Below, one piece after another: positions 27,313 through 39,394 of a stretch of 62,585 nucleotides of DNA. The stretch is from Thermomonas hydrothermalis. Its GTDB lineage: Bacteria; Pseudomonadota; Gammaproteobacteria; Xanthomonadales; Xanthomonadaceae. The stretch lies in NCBI RefSeq assembly GCF_900129205.1, contig NZ_FQUK01000010.1:1-62585 (forward strand). Direction: 5' to 3'. The translations under genes were made by a program, and so were the position numbers. The notes under the pieces were generated by a model that was not told the DNA's origin, searched no databases, and saw only the letters and a program-made list of their open reading frames with translations. Positions within the stretch are counted from its first letter, which is position 1, and each line of letters begins with the position of its first letter.

Positions 27313-29778
27313 TTAGAGCTGACCGCCGAAGTTGAACTGCAGTCGTTCGATCTGGTCGCCGTTCTTCTTGCGAATCGGTATGGCATAGCTGATCGACAGC
27401 GGCCCCATCGGCGAGCGCCACAGCAGTGCCACGCCGGCCGATGCACGCAGATCGTTGGCGCGGAAGTTGTTGTAGCCGTCGAACACGTTGCCGAAATCGA
27501 AGAACGCCGATACCCGAGCCGACGGGCTGTCGAACAGTTTGGGGAAAATCGTTTCCACCGAGCCGGCGAGCAGGAATGAGCCACCCAGCGGCTGCTTGTA
27601 GCCGTAGGTCGACGTCCACGATGGCCCCAGGGTGTTGTCCATGAAGCCGCGCACGCGGCCATTGGAGGAAATGCCGCCCGCGTAGAAGTTCTCAAAGAAC
27701 GGCAAGCCCTTGGCGGTGACGGTCTTGACGTAATCGCTGGAGGTTTTCAGACAGGGATTGCTGGGAGCCGGGCCTGGCACCCAGGTGTCGCCGATGCCGT
27801 CATTGTTGGTATCGACCAGGGTTGGCGGTGTGAAGCAGATATTGCGGACGTAGGACTTGCCATACGAATTGCCGTAGCCCAGGTTGAGCCCGGTCTTGAG
27901 CACCAGCGACTGGCTCAGCGGCCAGTACTTGGCGATGTCATAGCTAAGCTTGTAGTACTCGACAGTGGAGCCTGGCAGGGTGGCTTCCAGCACCAGGTTC
28001 TGGGTGGTGCCGACCACCGGCGTGAAGTAGTTGTTGCGGGTGTCGCGTCCCCAGCCGAGTTGGGCGCGCCAGGAATGGAAAGTGCGATGACCGACGGCAT
28101 CCACGTAATCCACCAGCGGCTGTGGGGTGGTGCCCTGATAGGCCAGGATCTGATTGGAATCGATTCCCAGCATCAGCGACACGGAATCGCTTTCGCTCAG
28201 CGGCACACCCAGGAAAATCTGGAACGCACCGCTGTTACTGGAGTACTGGGCGACGTTGAAGTTGGAGTAATCGAACTCACGCCACCACAGGTTGTAGCCC
28301 AGCGAGACGCCATCGTCAGTGAAATAGGGGTTGACGAAGGAGAAGTCGTAGCGTTTCTGGTAAGTGTTGCGGGTCAGGGCCAGCGAAGTGCGGTTGCCGG
28401 TTCCCAGGAAGTTGTTTTCGGACAGTGCCAGCGACAGGTTCATGCCGGTCAGCTGGGAGTAGCCGATGCCTGCGGTGATGCTGCCGGACGTGGTTTCCTT
28501 GACGGTGTAGATCACGTCCACCTGGTCATCGCTGCCGGGGACTGGCTTGGTGTCCACGTCCACCGACTCGAAATAGCCCAGTCGATCCAGACGCACCTTG
28601 CTGCGGTCGATCGCGGCCTGCGAATACCAGGTGTCTTCGAATTGGCGCATTTCCCGGCGCAGCACCACGTCAGCGGTGCGGGTGTTGCCCTTGAACACGA
28701 TCCTGCGGACCATCACGCGCGGCCCGGGCTGAACCTGGAAGTCGATCGCGACGGTACGTTTGTCGCGGTCGATCACCGGCGCCGGATTGACCCGGGCGAA
28801 GGCATAGCCAATGTTGGCCAGCCGCAGGGTGATGGCATTGGAGACGTACTCCAGCAGGGCACGCGAGAAGGTGGTGCCCGGCTTGATGATGCCGGCGATC
28901 TTTTCGATGTCTTCCTTCGGCAGCACGGTGTCACCGGAGACGGTGATATCAGCGAAGGTGTACACCTGGCCTTCGGTCAGGCCAGCGGTGATGAACATGT
29001 CTTTGCGATCGGCGCTGATCGCCACCTGGGTGGAATCCAGACTGAAATCGACGTAGCCGCGATCTAGATACCAGGAATTGAGCTTTTCGATGTCGCCCGA
29101 GAGCTTCTCACGCGAGTACTGGTCATCGCGCTTGTACCAGCTCAGCCAGTTGCTGGTATGCGATTCCCAGTCCTTGGTGATCTCCTTGTCGCTGAATGAT
29201 TCGTTGCCGATCAGGTTGATGTGGCGGATCTTGGCCGCCTTGCCTTCCTTGATGGTCAGGGTCAGGTTGATCCGGTTGCGATCCAGCCGCTCGACGCTGG
29301 GTGTGATCTGCACCCCGTATTTGCCGCGGTTGTTGTATTGCCGGGTCAGCTCCTGGGTCACCCGATCCAGATCCAGGGGGTTGAAGGTCTCGCCTTCGGC
29401 CAGGCCGATTTCCTTCAGGCCTTTGAGCAGATCCTCGGTCTTGAGGTCCTTGTTGCCGGTGATGGTCAACTTGTTGATGGCCGGGCGTTCGACCACGCTG
29501 ATCACCAGGATGCCGCCATCGTGCGCCAGCCGCACGTCCTGGAAGAAGCCGGTCTTGTACAGAGCGCGCAGCGCCTCGGCGGCCTTGCCTTGATCGACGG
29601 TGTCACCGCGTTCGATCGGCAGGTAGGTCAGCACGGTGCCGGGGTTGATCCGCTGCAGGCCGTCGATACGAATATCGGTGACCGTGAAGGGGGTGATCGC
29701 CGTCTGTGCCCATGCCGGCAGCGCAAGCGCCGAGGCCAGGGCGAGGGACAGCAGGCGGCGGGACAAGGGTCGGGGCAT
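27313..29778 (-). CDS. bamA: Outer membrane protein assembly factor BamA
   Basis: The central subunit of the BAM complex, which inserts beta-barrel proteins into the outer membrane. It has 821 residues. The signal peptide is LLSLALASALALPAWA with cleavage before QTAITPF. Five POTRA domains follow (about residues 25-425, the first beginning FTVTDIRIDGLQRI), then a C-terminal 16-strand barrel ending in an aromatic/amphipathic beta-signal (LQFNFGGQL). The start is ATG 29778, just before the signal peptide; the upstream frame is low-complexity and not counted. It lies between rseP and lpxD. Confidence 0.95.
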   Translation of the reverse strand: MPRPLSRRLLSLALASALALPAWAQTAITPFTVTDIRIDGLQRINPGTVLTYLPIERGDTVDQGKAAEALRALYKTGFFQDVRLAHDGGILVISVVERPAINKLTITGNKDLKTEDLLKGLKEIGLAEGETFNPLDLDRVTQELTRQYNNRGKYGVQITPSVERLDRNRINLTLTIKEGKAAKIRHINLIGNESFSDKEITKDWESHTSNWLSWYKRDDQYSREKLSGDIEKLNSWYLDRGYVDFSLDSTQVAISADRKDMFITAGLTEGQVYTFADITVSGDTVLPKEDIEKIAGIIKPGTTFSRALLEYVSNAITLRLANIGYAFARVNPAPVIDRDKRTVAIDFQVQPGPRVMVRRIVFKGNTRTADVVLRREMRQFEDTWYSQAAIDRSKVRLDRLGYFESVDVDTKPVPGSDDQVDVIYTVKETTSGSITAGIGYSQLTGMNLSLALSENNFLGTGNRTSLALTRNTYQKRYDFSFVNPYFTDDGVSLGYNLWWREFDYSNFNVAQYSSNSGAFQIFLGVPLSESDSVSLMLGIDSNQILAYQGTTPQPLVDYVDAVGHRTFHSWRAQLGWGRDTRNNYFTPVVGTTQNLVLEATLPGSTVEYYKLSYDIAKYWPLSQSLVLKTGLNLGYGNSYGKSYVRNICFTPPTLVDTNNDGIGDTWVPGPAPSNPCLKTSSDYVKTVTAKGLPFFENFYAGGISSNGRVRGFMDNTLGPSWTSTYGYKQPLGGSFLLAGSVETIFPKLFDSPSARVSAFFDFGNVFDGYNNFRANDLRASAGVALLWRSPMGPLSISYAIPIRKKNGDQIERLQFNFGGQL

Positions 29779-30036
29779 GCGGAACTTCCTGTTGTGCGTG
29801 GCGGCCTGCCGGAACACCTGCAAAGGTGTGCGGCGGGGTGGGTGCGCGGACAGCAGCGCCGGCCGGCAGAAAAACTCGAAAATGGCCAGGGCAACTCCGG
29901 GCGGAGGTTGCCAGACCGTGCACAACGCTGGGCCAGGCCCAGGATTGTGCGGTGCGCGGCAGGCACGGGCATGCCTGCTGCGCGTCCGACCATCCCTGGT
30001 CGGTGGGCTTGGGAAAACGCCCCAAACGCCCATGGG

Positions 30037-31391
30037 TTACGACATCAGGTGCAGGATGTCGTTGTAGAAGGCCAGTCCCATCAGACCCGCAATGATCGCA
30101 AGCCCGATGTACTGCCCCACGGCCATCACCCGTTCGTCCAGGGGACGGCGGGTGATCAGCTCGATAAGGTAATACAGCAGGTGACCCCCGTCCAAGACGG
30201 GAATCGGCAACAGGTTGAGCAGCGCCAGGCTGACCGACAGCAGGGCCAGGAAGTTCAGGAACCAGGCCGGACCGCGCTGGGCGAAGGCATTGGCGGCGCG
30301 GGCAATGGTGATCGGACCGGCCACGGTGTTCTCCACCGCGACGTGTCCGGTCAGGGCGTGCGTGAGCGTGGTCACCAGTTGCCTGACCTGGTAGCCGGTC
30401 TCCCGCGCGGCCGCTGGTACGGCTGCCAGGGGGGGCAAGCGCAGCACGGCGTCGCGGGGCGGTGGGCCGGCGGGGGCGCTGGTAATGCCTAGCAGCCATT
30501 GCGGCTGGCCTTTGCCATCCGGGTTGCGTTCTGGCGTGATCTCTAGCGCCAGTCGCTGGCCATCACGTTCGACTTCGACCATGCCAGGCCCCCCGCGCAT
30601 GCCCAATGCCTGCACCAGCGGGGCGATGTCCTCGAACGTGGACACCGGAGACGCGTCGATGGCGGTGATGCGGTCACCTTCTGCCAGTTTGCCCCAGGCC
30701 GGCGACCCTTCACGCACGCTGCCGACCACGGCCGGCACCAAGAGGTGCCGCGGAATCAGGCCGATGGCGGCCAGTGCCTGCAGCTCATTGGTGTTGGCGG
30801 GCAGATGGTGCAGCGGCAGGGTGCGCGACAGGGTTTGGTCGGGTTCACGCTGAATCGCAAGCGTGACCGGTTGCCGATCCAGTGCGGCGGTCAGCAGGGC
30901 CATCTGCAGCTCGCTCCAGGTGGGCGTTTGGCGGTCGCCGACCTGCATGATGCGGTCGCCCGGCTGCAGCCCGGCTTCGGCGGCGATGGCCTTGGCCTGG
31001 CCCACCACCGGCGCGTAATCAGGACGGCCGAGCACCAGCATCGCCCACAGCAGCAAGAAGGCCAGCAGCAGGTTGGCCAACGGGCCGGCCGCGACGATCG
31101 CCATGCGCTGCCAGACCGGTTTACGGTTGAAGGCGCGGTCACGTTCGTGTGCCGGCACCTCGCCTTCGCGCTCGTCCAGCATGCGCACATAGCCGCCCAG
31201 CGGCAGGGCGGCGATCACGTATTCGGTGCCGTCGCGGCCCTGCCAGCGCCACAGCGGCGGGCCGAAGCCGATCGAGAACCGCAGCACCTTGACGCCGCAG
31301 CGACGTGCCACCCAGAAATGGCCGAATTCGTGGAAGGTGATCAGCACGCCGAGGGCGATCAGCAGCCACCACACCGATCCCATCAATCCGC

Positions 31392-31395
<4 letters not shown>
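30037..31395 (-). CDS. rseP: Site-2 protease RseP (RIP metalloprotease)
   Basis: An intramembrane zinc protease that cleaves the anti-sigma factor RseA after DegS, releasing sigma E, and also clears signal-peptide remnants. It has 452 residues. HEFGH (22-26) in the first helix is the zinc site, the third ligand lies in the C-terminal helix block with [18 protein letters not shown], and two PDZ domains lie between ([20 protein letters not shown], and [19 protein letters not shown]). It overlaps dxr by four bases. A 258-base gap with several hairpins separates it from bamA. Confidence 0.95.
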
Positions 31396-32564
<1,169 letters not shown>

Positions 32565-32568
32565 GGTC

Positions 32569-33416
32569 TTAGAACCCCAGCCAGATCTTGCCAAGCGCGA
32601 ATACCGGCAACGCAGCCAGTACGCTGTCCAGCCGATCCAGCATGCCGCCGTGGCCAGGAATCAGGTCGCCTGAATCCTTCAGCCCGGCGTGGCGTTTGAG
32701 CAGGCTTTCCAGCAGATCGCCCACCACCGAAAACAGCACGGTGAATGCGGATACCAGCAGGATGCCGGGGAGTTGGGCGGGGGTTGCTCCCAGCAGCAAC
32801 GCGCCGGGCAGGGCGATCAGCAGCGCCGCCACCACGCCGCCGACCACGCCTTCCCATGTCTTGTTGGGGCTGATCCGCGGCGCCAGCCGGCGGCCGCCGA
32901 ACCAACGTCCGCCGAATCGCCGGCCAGTGAAATACGCCCCGCTGTCGGCCGCCCAGACCAGCCCGAGCGCCAGCAGCAGCCAACGATGGCCATTGGGCTG
33001 GCTGGCGTGGATCAATGCCAGCGCACACCAGGCGGGGACGACCGCCGCCGTGCCGGCGGCCAGCTTGAGCATGCGGGCGCTGCCGTCATGACGCGCGGCA
33101 AAGTCGTAATGACGCAGCCACAGCAGTGCCAGCAGCCACCACAGCACGCCCAGCACCACGACCAGCTGGAACAGCGGCAAGGCACTGGTGTGATGGGAGC
33201 GCGAGCCCCAGACCAGTGCCACCATCAGGGCCAGATTGCAGGCCAGCAGGATGCTGCGCGCCAGGGTGTCCTCGACATCGGCCAGGCGCAGCCATTCCCA
33301 GAGTGCCAGCAGCATGACCACGGCGCTGGGCAGCATCAGCCATCCGGTCGGCAGCCAGAGAACGGCGGCAATCGCCACCGGTGCCATGACCAGCGCGGCA
33401 AGCAGTCGGGTCCGGG

Positions 33417-33420
<4 letters not shown>
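32569..33420 (-). CDS. cdsA: Phosphatidate cytidylyltransferase
   Basis: An inner-membrane enzyme making CDP-diacylglycerol from phosphatidic acid and CTP, feeding all phospholipids. It has 283 residues with about eight hydrophobic segments. The C-terminal signature ([17 protein letters not shown], then [14 protein letters not shown] and [16 protein letters not shown] with [19 protein letters not shown]) is complete, including the metal-binding aspartates. The start ATG 33420 overlaps the uppS stop by four bases. Confidence 0.95.
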
Positions 33421-34175
<755 letters not shown>

Positions 34176-34229
34176 GCGGTGATGTCCCGCATTCGCTGAT
34201 GACAGGTCATAAGGCAGACGATCAGCTGC

Positions 34230-34787
34230 TTAGACCGACATCAGCTCGGCTTCCTTGGCCTTGACCACCTCATCCACGTCTTTGATTGCGGCGTCAGTGA
34301 TCTTCTGGATCTCGGCTTCGGCGCGTGCGCTTTCGTCCTCGGTGATCTGCTTGCTCTTCAGCAGTTCCTTGATGTGGTGATTGGCATCGCGACGGATGTT
34401 GCGAATCGCCACCTTGGCGTCTTCGCCCTCGCCGTGGACGACCTTGGCCAGTTCGCGGCGACGCTCTTCGGTGAGTGCGGGCAGATTGAGGCGGATGGTG
34501 GTGCCGGCAGTGTTCGGGGTCAGGCCCAGATCAGAGGCGAGGATGGCTTTCTCGATCGCACCGACCACGCTCTTGTCCCAGGGCGTGATCACCAGTGAGC
34601 GGGCATCCGACACGGAGACGCTTGCGACCTGCGACAACGGCACTTCGCTGCCATAGGCCATCACCTTGATCGAATCGACAAGGCCGGTCGAGGCGCGACC
34701 GGTGCGCACCTTGACCAGGTTGTGGCGCAACGCCTCGATGCTCTTGGCCATGCGGGCCTGGGCGTCTTTCTTGATCTCGTTCAACAT
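34230..34787 (-). CDS. frr: Ribosome recycling factor
   Basis: It splits the post-termination ribosome together with EF-G. It has 185 residues, the normal length, with the family start [20 protein letters not shown] and the conserved [13 protein letters not shown], then [20 protein letters not shown] in the long helical domain. ATG 34787 is used; the frame extends upstream without homology. It is the gene between pyrH and uppS in the translation/lipid block, as in many gammaproteobacteria. Confidence 0.95.
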   Translation of the reverse strand: MLNEIKKDAQARMAKSIEALRHNLVKVRTGRASTGLVDSIKVMAYGSEVPLSQVASVSVSDARSLVITPWDKSVVGAIEKAILASDLGLTPNTAGTTIRLNLPALTEERRRELAKVVHGEGEDAKVAIRNIRRDANHHIKELLKSKQITEDESARAEAEIQKITDAAIKDVDEVVKAKEAELMSV

Positions 34788-34885
34788 GGCGGCGTGGCTC
34801 CGGGAAATGGTCTCAAACGCACGATTATAGGCAATCCATGCAGCCGGCAGGCGGCTGCCACCGGGCCGCATGGCAGGGGTGGGCT

Positions 34886-35608
34886 TTAGTTGCGGGCGCG
34901 CACCAACGTGCCGATCTTTTCGCCATGCAGGATGCGCAGCAGCGCGCCCGGCTGGGCCATGTCGAAGACGCGCAGTGGCAGACGGGCATCGCGACACAGC
35001 GCAAACGCGGCGGTGTCCATGACCTGCAGGTTGCGGGCGATGACCTCTTCGTACGTCAGCTCATCCAGCTTGACGGCGTCAGGATGCTGTTTGGGGTCTT
35101 TGTCATAGACGCCGTCCACCTTGGTGGCTTTCAGCAGCAGGTCAGCATTGATTTCGATTGCCCGCAGTGCAGCGCCAGAGTCGGTGGTGAAGAAGGGGTT
35201 GCCCGTGCCGGCGGCGAAGATGGTGATCCGGCCCTTTTCCAGATGGCGCACGGCGCGCCGGCGGATGTAGTCCTCGCAGACGTCGTTGATCTTGATGGCG
35301 CTCATCACCCGGCACTTGCCGCCGAGCTTTTCCAATGCGTCCTGCATGGCCAGTGCATTGATGACCGTGGCCAGCATGCCCATGTGGTCGCCGGTGACCC
35401 GATCCATGCCGCCAGCCGCCAGCCCGGCACCGCGGAAGATGTTGCCGCCGCCAATCACCAGCGCCACTTCGGCGCCGGCGTCGTGGGCTTCCATGACCTC
35501 GCGGGCGATGCGGGTCAGCACTTTGGGGTCGATGCCATAGTCCTCTTCCCCCATCAGCGCCTCCCCGGAGAGCTTCAGCAGGACACGGCGATAGAGGAGT
35601 TCGGACAT
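34886..35608 (-). CDS. pyrH: UMP kinase
   Basis: A hexameric, allosteric cytoplasmic enzyme phosphorylating UMP to UDP in pyrimidine synthesis. It has 240 residues: [13 protein letters not shown] at the start, [14 protein letters not shown] for the phosphate loop, [15 protein letters not shown], and [20 protein letters not shown] for the UMP site. ATG 35608 begins [16 protein letters not shown], the common form; the upstream extension is rejected. It is followed by frr after 98 bases and preceded by the GGDEF gene. Confidence 0.95.
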   Translation of the reverse strand: MSELLYRRVLLKLSGEALMGEEDYGIDPKVLTRIAREVMEAHDAGAEVALVIGGGNIFRGAGLAAGGMDRVTGDHMGMLATVINALAMQDALEKLGGKCRVMSAIKINDVCEDYIRRRAVRHLEKGRITIFAAGTGNPFFTTDSGAALRAIEINADLLLKATKVDGVYDKDPKQHPDAVKLDELTYEEVIARNLQVMDTAAFALCRDARLPLRVFDMAQPGALLRILHGEKIGTLVRARN

Positions 35609-35682
35609 GGCAGGCCTCAAGCGGGAGAAATCCCCCAAAGTTTAGCGGAAAGCGAGGCTTAAGCTGCGACTGACGCGCAGGT

Positions 35683-37173
35683 TCAGGGCGTGTGCTGACA
35701 GATCCGCTGGCGACCCAAGTGCTTGGCGCGATACAGCGCGTTGTCAGCGGCCTCGATCAGAGCGTGTAGGTTCGGGAAGGCGCCAGCCTTGCCATTGTGG
35801 GTGGCGATACCGGCCGAAAAGCTGACATGCAAGGGTTGGCCATCAACCACGGCCATCGGCAGTCGGGTCACGGTCTGCAGCAGGCGCTCCAGTGCCTGTT
35901 GGGCAGCGGTCTCGTCGGTATCCGGCAGCAGCACCAGAAATTCCTCGCCGCCATAGCGGGCCACGAGATCACTGTCGCGCAGATTGCGGTGCAGGCTTTG
36001 GGCAAACTGATGCAAGACCTGATCGCCCAGCAGATGACCATGACGGTCGTTGATCTGCTTGAAGTCGTCCAGATCAATCATGGCCAAGCTCAGCAATCGG
36101 TCCTGACCGGCATCGTTGAAGGCCTGCTCGAGCTGCGCCTGCATGTGCAGGCGGTTGTATACGCCGGTCAGGGGGTCGCGCCGGGACTGCTCGGTGAGCT
36201 CGCGCATACGCGCCTGCAGGGCCAGCGTGTCGTCACGGGCTTGCGCCATTTCTTGGATCTGCCGCAGGTTGCGCAGGATCAGCAGCTCGCGCGCATGTTC
36301 CCCGATCGCCTGCAGATGGGTCGGGCTGTCGATATGGATGTCGAAGATGGCGTTGATGTCCGGTAGCGCGGCGGCAATTTCCGGAAGCAGGACATCCAGG
36401 GTGGGCGGGGGGTCCGCCGGGCAAGTGGCAAGCCAAGTCTGGGCCTGCTCGATGAGGTGGTCGTCGGGTTCATCGCCGGCTAGCCATAGATCGGCAATGG
36501 GGCCGGACACCTGTACGCAGCGCGCCAGAGGGTCGTCCACGGGGGCTGGGGCTTCGCTGCAGGCAATGGCCTCGACCAGCACCGCTGGCAGATTCCAGCG
36601 CCGCGCCAGCCAGGCGCCGATGCTGGCGTGATCATCGCCATAGGCAGCCCGTTCCAGCGCCAGCAGGGCGTCGTTGCCGATCGCCTGCGCATGCAAGCGG
36701 GCATACCCGTCCGAGAGCGCGTGCAGCAGCGCCAGCTTGCCGATATCCTGCAGCAAACCGCCCAGCAGGGCGATGTCGCTGCGCCCGGTGCCTGCGTGCT
36801 GGGCGAGCAGGCGGGCGATGACGGCTGCCAGCACGCTGCGTTTCCAGAGCTGTTCCTGCAGTTCGATGGCGCTGCCGCGACCACGCAGGCCTTGCATGAG
36901 CGAAAACCCTAGCGCCAGACTGAGGGTGGCGTTGACGCCCAGTGTGCTCATGGCCTGGGCCAGGGTAGTGGCCCGTCGGCGGGTGGCGTAGAGCGGGGAG
37001 TTGGCCATGCGCAGGATGCGCGCACTCAGGGCCGGATCCATGGCCACCACCCGTGCGGCGTCGGCCAGGCTGGCATTGGGGTCCTGTGCGAGTTCGATGA
37101 TCTGCAGCGCCACGCCTGGGGGTGACGGCAGATTCCGGCAATGCAGTAAGGTGGCTTCCAGTTCCGGTCGCAT
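35683..37173 (-). CDS. HDOD and GGDEF domain protein (predicted diguanylate cyclase)
   Basis: A 496-residue signalling protein. The HDOD domain (about residues 10-210; CRNLPSPPGVALQIIELAQD, MDPALSARILRMANSPLY) is followed by a linker of about 90 residues and a coiled segment. A GGDEF domain occupies about 330-490 (RRDPLTGVYNRLHMQAQLEQ), with the intact active site GGEEF and an RxxD allosteric site (RDSD) five residues before it. An active, product-inhibited c-di-GMP synthase is therefore predicted; the HDOD input is unknown. There is no membrane segment, so it is cytoplasmic. It sits between tsf and pyrH on the same strand, behind the tsf terminator, so it probably has its own promoter. Confidence 0.87.
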   Translation of the reverse strand: MRPELEATLLHCRNLPSPPGVALQIIELAQDPNASLADAARVVAMDPALSARILRMANSPLYATRRRATTLAQAMSTLGVNATLSLALGFSLMQGLRGRGSAIELQEQLWKRSVLAAVIARLLAQHAGTGRSDIALLGGLLQDIGKLALLHALSDGYARLHAQAIGNDALLALERAAYGDDHASIGAWLARRWNLPAVLVEAIACSEAPAPVDDPLARCVQVSGPIADLWLAGDEPDDHLIEQAQTWLATCPADPPPTLDVLLPEIAAALPDINAIFDIHIDSPTHLQAIGEHARELLILRNLRQIQEMAQARDDTLALQARMRELTEQSRRDPLTGVYNRLHMQAQLEQAFNDAGQDRLLSLAMIDLDDFKQINDRHGHLLGDQVLHQFAQSLHRNLRDSDLVARYGGEEFLVLLPDTDETAAQQALERLLQTVTRLPMAVVDGQPLHVSFSAGIATHNGKAGAFPNLHALIEAADNALYRAKHLGRQRICQHTP

Positions 37174-37238
37174 CGCGCTTCATCCTGTGGTGTCCGGATA
37201 GTATGGCGCGAGCGATTGAAAAATGCGGACACGTATGG

Positions 37239-37268
37239 ACGAAAACCCGCCTTGCGGCGGGTTTTCGT
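37239..37268 (-). terminator. Rho-independent terminator after tsf
   Basis: A perfect 13-base inverted repeat (ACGAAAACCCGCC and its complement) around a TTGC loop. On both strands the stem ends in a T-rich arm, so it can work in either direction. It lies 40 bases after the tsf stop on the minus strand and separates the rpsB-tsf unit from the GGDEF gene and the genes beyond. Confidence 0.88.
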
Positions 37269-37308
37269 GACACAGATCAGGGTTGACCGGCCGAATACTG
37301 TCGGCGGA

Positions 37309-38187
37309 TCAGACCTGCATGGCCTTGGCGACTTCGGTCAGGTAGTCTTCCTGCACCTTTTCGATGCCTTCGCCCACCACCAGCCGGCTGAAGCCGATCA
37401 CATCGGCGCCGGCGGCCTTGACCACGGCTTCGACGGTCTTGTCGCCGTCCAGCACATAGGGCTGGCCGTACAGGGTGACCTCGTTGATGATCTTGTTGAG
37501 CTTGCCGGTGATGATCTTTTCCAGGATGTCGGCTGGCTTGGCCTTGTCCTTTTCGCTCATCTTGGCCAGCTCGATTTCCTTTTCCTTGGCGATGAACTCG
37601 GCCGGCACATCGGCGGCCTTGTTGTAGGGCGGGTTCATGGCCGCGATGTGCATCGCCAGGCCGCGGGCCAGGTCGGCGTTGCCGCCGGCCAGCTCGACCA
37701 GCACGCCAATCTTGCCGCCATGCACGTAGGCGCCGACGGTGTGGGCGCTGTCCACGCGCACCATGCGGCGCACCTGGATGTTTTCACCGAGCTTGGCGAC
37801 CGCAGCGGCACGGGCCTCTTCCACGGTCTCGCCGCTGGCCACGCGGGCTGCCTTGAGGGTGTCCACGTCGGTGGCGCCAGAGCTCAGGGCCGCCTGCGCG
37901 ACAGCCTCGGCGAACGCCTTGAAGTTGCTGTCGTTGGCGACGAAGTCGGTTTCCGAGTTGACTTCCACCAGAACGGCCTTGCCGCCGTCCTGGGCCAGCG
38001 CGATGCGGCCTTCGGCCGCCACCCGGCTGGATTTCTTGTCGGCCTTGGCCAGGCCCTGCTTGCGCAGCCACTCGGCCGCAGCGTCGATGTCGCCATTGTT
38101 CTGGGTGAGCGCCTTCTTGCACTCCATCATCCCGGCGCCGGTGCGCTCGCGCAGTTCCTTGACCAGGGAAGCGGTGATTTCAGCCAT
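37309..38187 (-). CDS. tsf: Elongation factor Ts
   Basis: The nucleotide exchange factor that reactivates EF-Tu-GDP. It has 292 residues. The N-terminal UBA-like domain reads [20 protein letters not shown], then [20 protein letters not shown]. The core has the D-F motif region [17 protein letters not shown], and the C-terminal part ends with the helix [16 protein letters not shown]. It follows rpsB by 165 bases and ends before a strong terminator. Confidence 0.96.
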   Translation of the reverse strand: MAEITASLVKELRERTGAGMMECKKALTQNNGDIDAAAEWLRKQGLAKADKKSSRVAAEGRIALAQDGGKAVLVEVNSETDFVANDSNFKAFAEAVAQAALSSGATDVDTLKAARVASGETVEEARAAAVAKLGENIQVRRMVRVDSAHTVGAYVHGGKIGVLVELAGGNADLARGLAMHIAAMNPPYNKAADVPAEFIAKEKEIELAKMSEKDKAKPADILEKIITGKLNKIINEVTLYGQPYVLDGDKTVEAVVKAAGADVIGFSRLVVGEGIEKVQEDYLTEVAKAMQV

Positions 38188-38352
38188 GGGGTTGCCTCTG
38201 CTATGAATGCGGAAAAACCCCTCTCCAGCGGAGTGGGGGTGGATGAAGGGCCGGTAGGCGGATGCCCGGCCGGCCCTTCCGCCGGCCTTGCACGGCGCCA
38301 GATCCGGTCAGGATCGGGCCGTACAGGTTGACGTGATGCTGTAACGGGGCGG

Positions 38353-39141
38353 TTACGCGCCCTTCTTGCCGTTGCGGCGGGCCGGCTTGGCCTCGGCCTC
38401 GCCGTCACCGTCCACGACTTCGACGAACTCCTCTTCACGCACGACTGCGGCATTGGGAGCCGCCGCCTTGCCCTCCAGCACCGCGTCGGCAGCGGCGCGG
38501 GCGTACAGCTGCACGGCGCGGATGGCGTCGTCATTGCCCGGGATCGGGTAGTCCACCAGGGTCGGGTCGTAGTTGGTATCGACCACTGCCACCACGGGGA
38601 TGCCGAGCTTCTTGGCTTCCTTGACGGCGATGTCTTCGTGGCCGATGTCGATCACGAACAGCGCGTCGGGCAGACGCTGCATGTCCTTGATGCCACCCAG
38701 CGACGCCTGCAGCTTCTCGCGCTCACGGCGCAGGGCCATCACTTCGTGCTTGACCAGCTTGGCGAAGGTACCGTCGGTCTCGGCGGCTTCCAGCTCCTTC
38801 AGGCGGGCCACCGACTTCTTGACGGTGGCGAAATTGGTCAGGGTGCCGCCCAGCCAGCGCTGGGTCATGTATGGCATGCCGCAGCGTTCGGCTTCTTCCT
38901 TGACGACATCGCGCGCGCTGCGCTTAGTGCCGACGAACAGCACGATGCCGCGCTTCTGGGCCACGCCGCTGATGAAGTTCATCGCGTCGTTGAACAGCGG
39001 CACGGTCTTTTCCAGGTTGATGATGTGGATCTTGCCGCGGGCACCGAAGATGTACGGTGCCATCTTGGGGTTCCAGTAGCGGGTCTGGTGTCCGAAGTGG
39101 ACGCCGGCTTCCAGCATCTGGCGCATGGTGATCTGGGGCAT
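38353..39141 (-). CDS. rpsB: 30S ribosomal protein S2
   Basis: A structural protein of the small subunit, 262 residues. It shows [68 protein letters not shown] and [20 protein letters not shown], with a charged, disordered C-terminal tail ([17 protein letters not shown] and a basic end) a little longer than in E. coli. The start ATG 39141 is the standard [10 protein letters not shown] form. The long leader upstream could host autoregulation, as known for rpsB in other gammaproteobacteria, but no defined S2 site was identified. Confidence 0.96.
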   Translation of the reverse strand: MPQITMRQMLEAGVHFGHQTRYWNPKMAPYIFGARGKIHIINLEKTVPLFNDAMNFISGVAQKRGIVLFVGTKRSARDVVKEEAERCGMPYMTQRWLGGTLTNFATVKKSVARLKELEAAETDGTFAKLVKHEVMALRREREKLQASLGGIKDMQRLPDALFVIDIGHEDIAVKEAKKLGIPVVAVVDTNYDPTLVDYPIPGNDDAIRAVQLYARAAADAVLEGKAAAPNAAVVREEEFVEVVDGDGEAEAKPARRNGKKGA

Positions 39142-39345
39142 TGCAAACTCCGTTTTGGTGATGGAATCCACGCCAGTGATGAAGGCGCTGCGCTGAGCCC
39201 GAGGGCAGTGGGCGCTGGATTCCGGGGTTGGGCCTCCCCACCGTCACTGCTGCCGAACCCGCTTGCGCGGGCACCCCGGAGCAGGGATTGCCGGTGGGTG
39301 TGAATTCGCCGGTGTCGCCCGGCGTGGCGGCGGTAAAGCCGAAGA

Positions 39346-39375
39346 AGTATAGCGGTGGCTGCCGGGGCGGAGCAA
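39346..39375 (-). promoter_or_regulatory. Predicted rpsB-tsf promoter
   Basis: On the minus strand, TTGCTC (39375-39370) and TATACT (39351-39346) lie 18 bases apart, a good sigma-70 arrangement. Transcription would start near 39339, giving rpsB a leader of about 200 bases that contains a GC-rich hairpin at 39258-39271. The -35 lies only about 20 bases before the map start codon on the other strand. Confidence 0.55.
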
Positions 39376-39381
39376 ATGGGG

Positions 39382-39387
39382 GATAAT
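39382..39387 (+). promoter_or_regulatory. Candidate -10 box for a leaderless map transcript
   Basis: GATAAT is followed by seven bases and then the map ATG at 39395, so transcription would begin at or within a base of the start codon. No Shine-Dalgarno sequence is visible before map, which agrees with a leaderless message. No good -35 is seen, so this is a weak call. Confidence 0.35.
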
Positions 39388-39394
39388 CCCGGCC

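Noticed and set aside
27300-27695. Upstream extension of the lpxD frame
   Set aside because: It lies wholly inside bamA in another frame and has no LpxD homology; ATG 27299 gives the family N terminus.
29779-29900. Sigma-E-type promoter for bamA
   Set aside because: GGAGTTG and TTCTG-like boxes exist but the spacing is about 20 bases and the -35 match is poor, so no claim is made.
39142-39339. S2-binding autoregulatory structure in the rpsB leader
   Set aside because: A hairpin exists at 39258-39271, but I could not match it to the known rpsB leader fold by eye.
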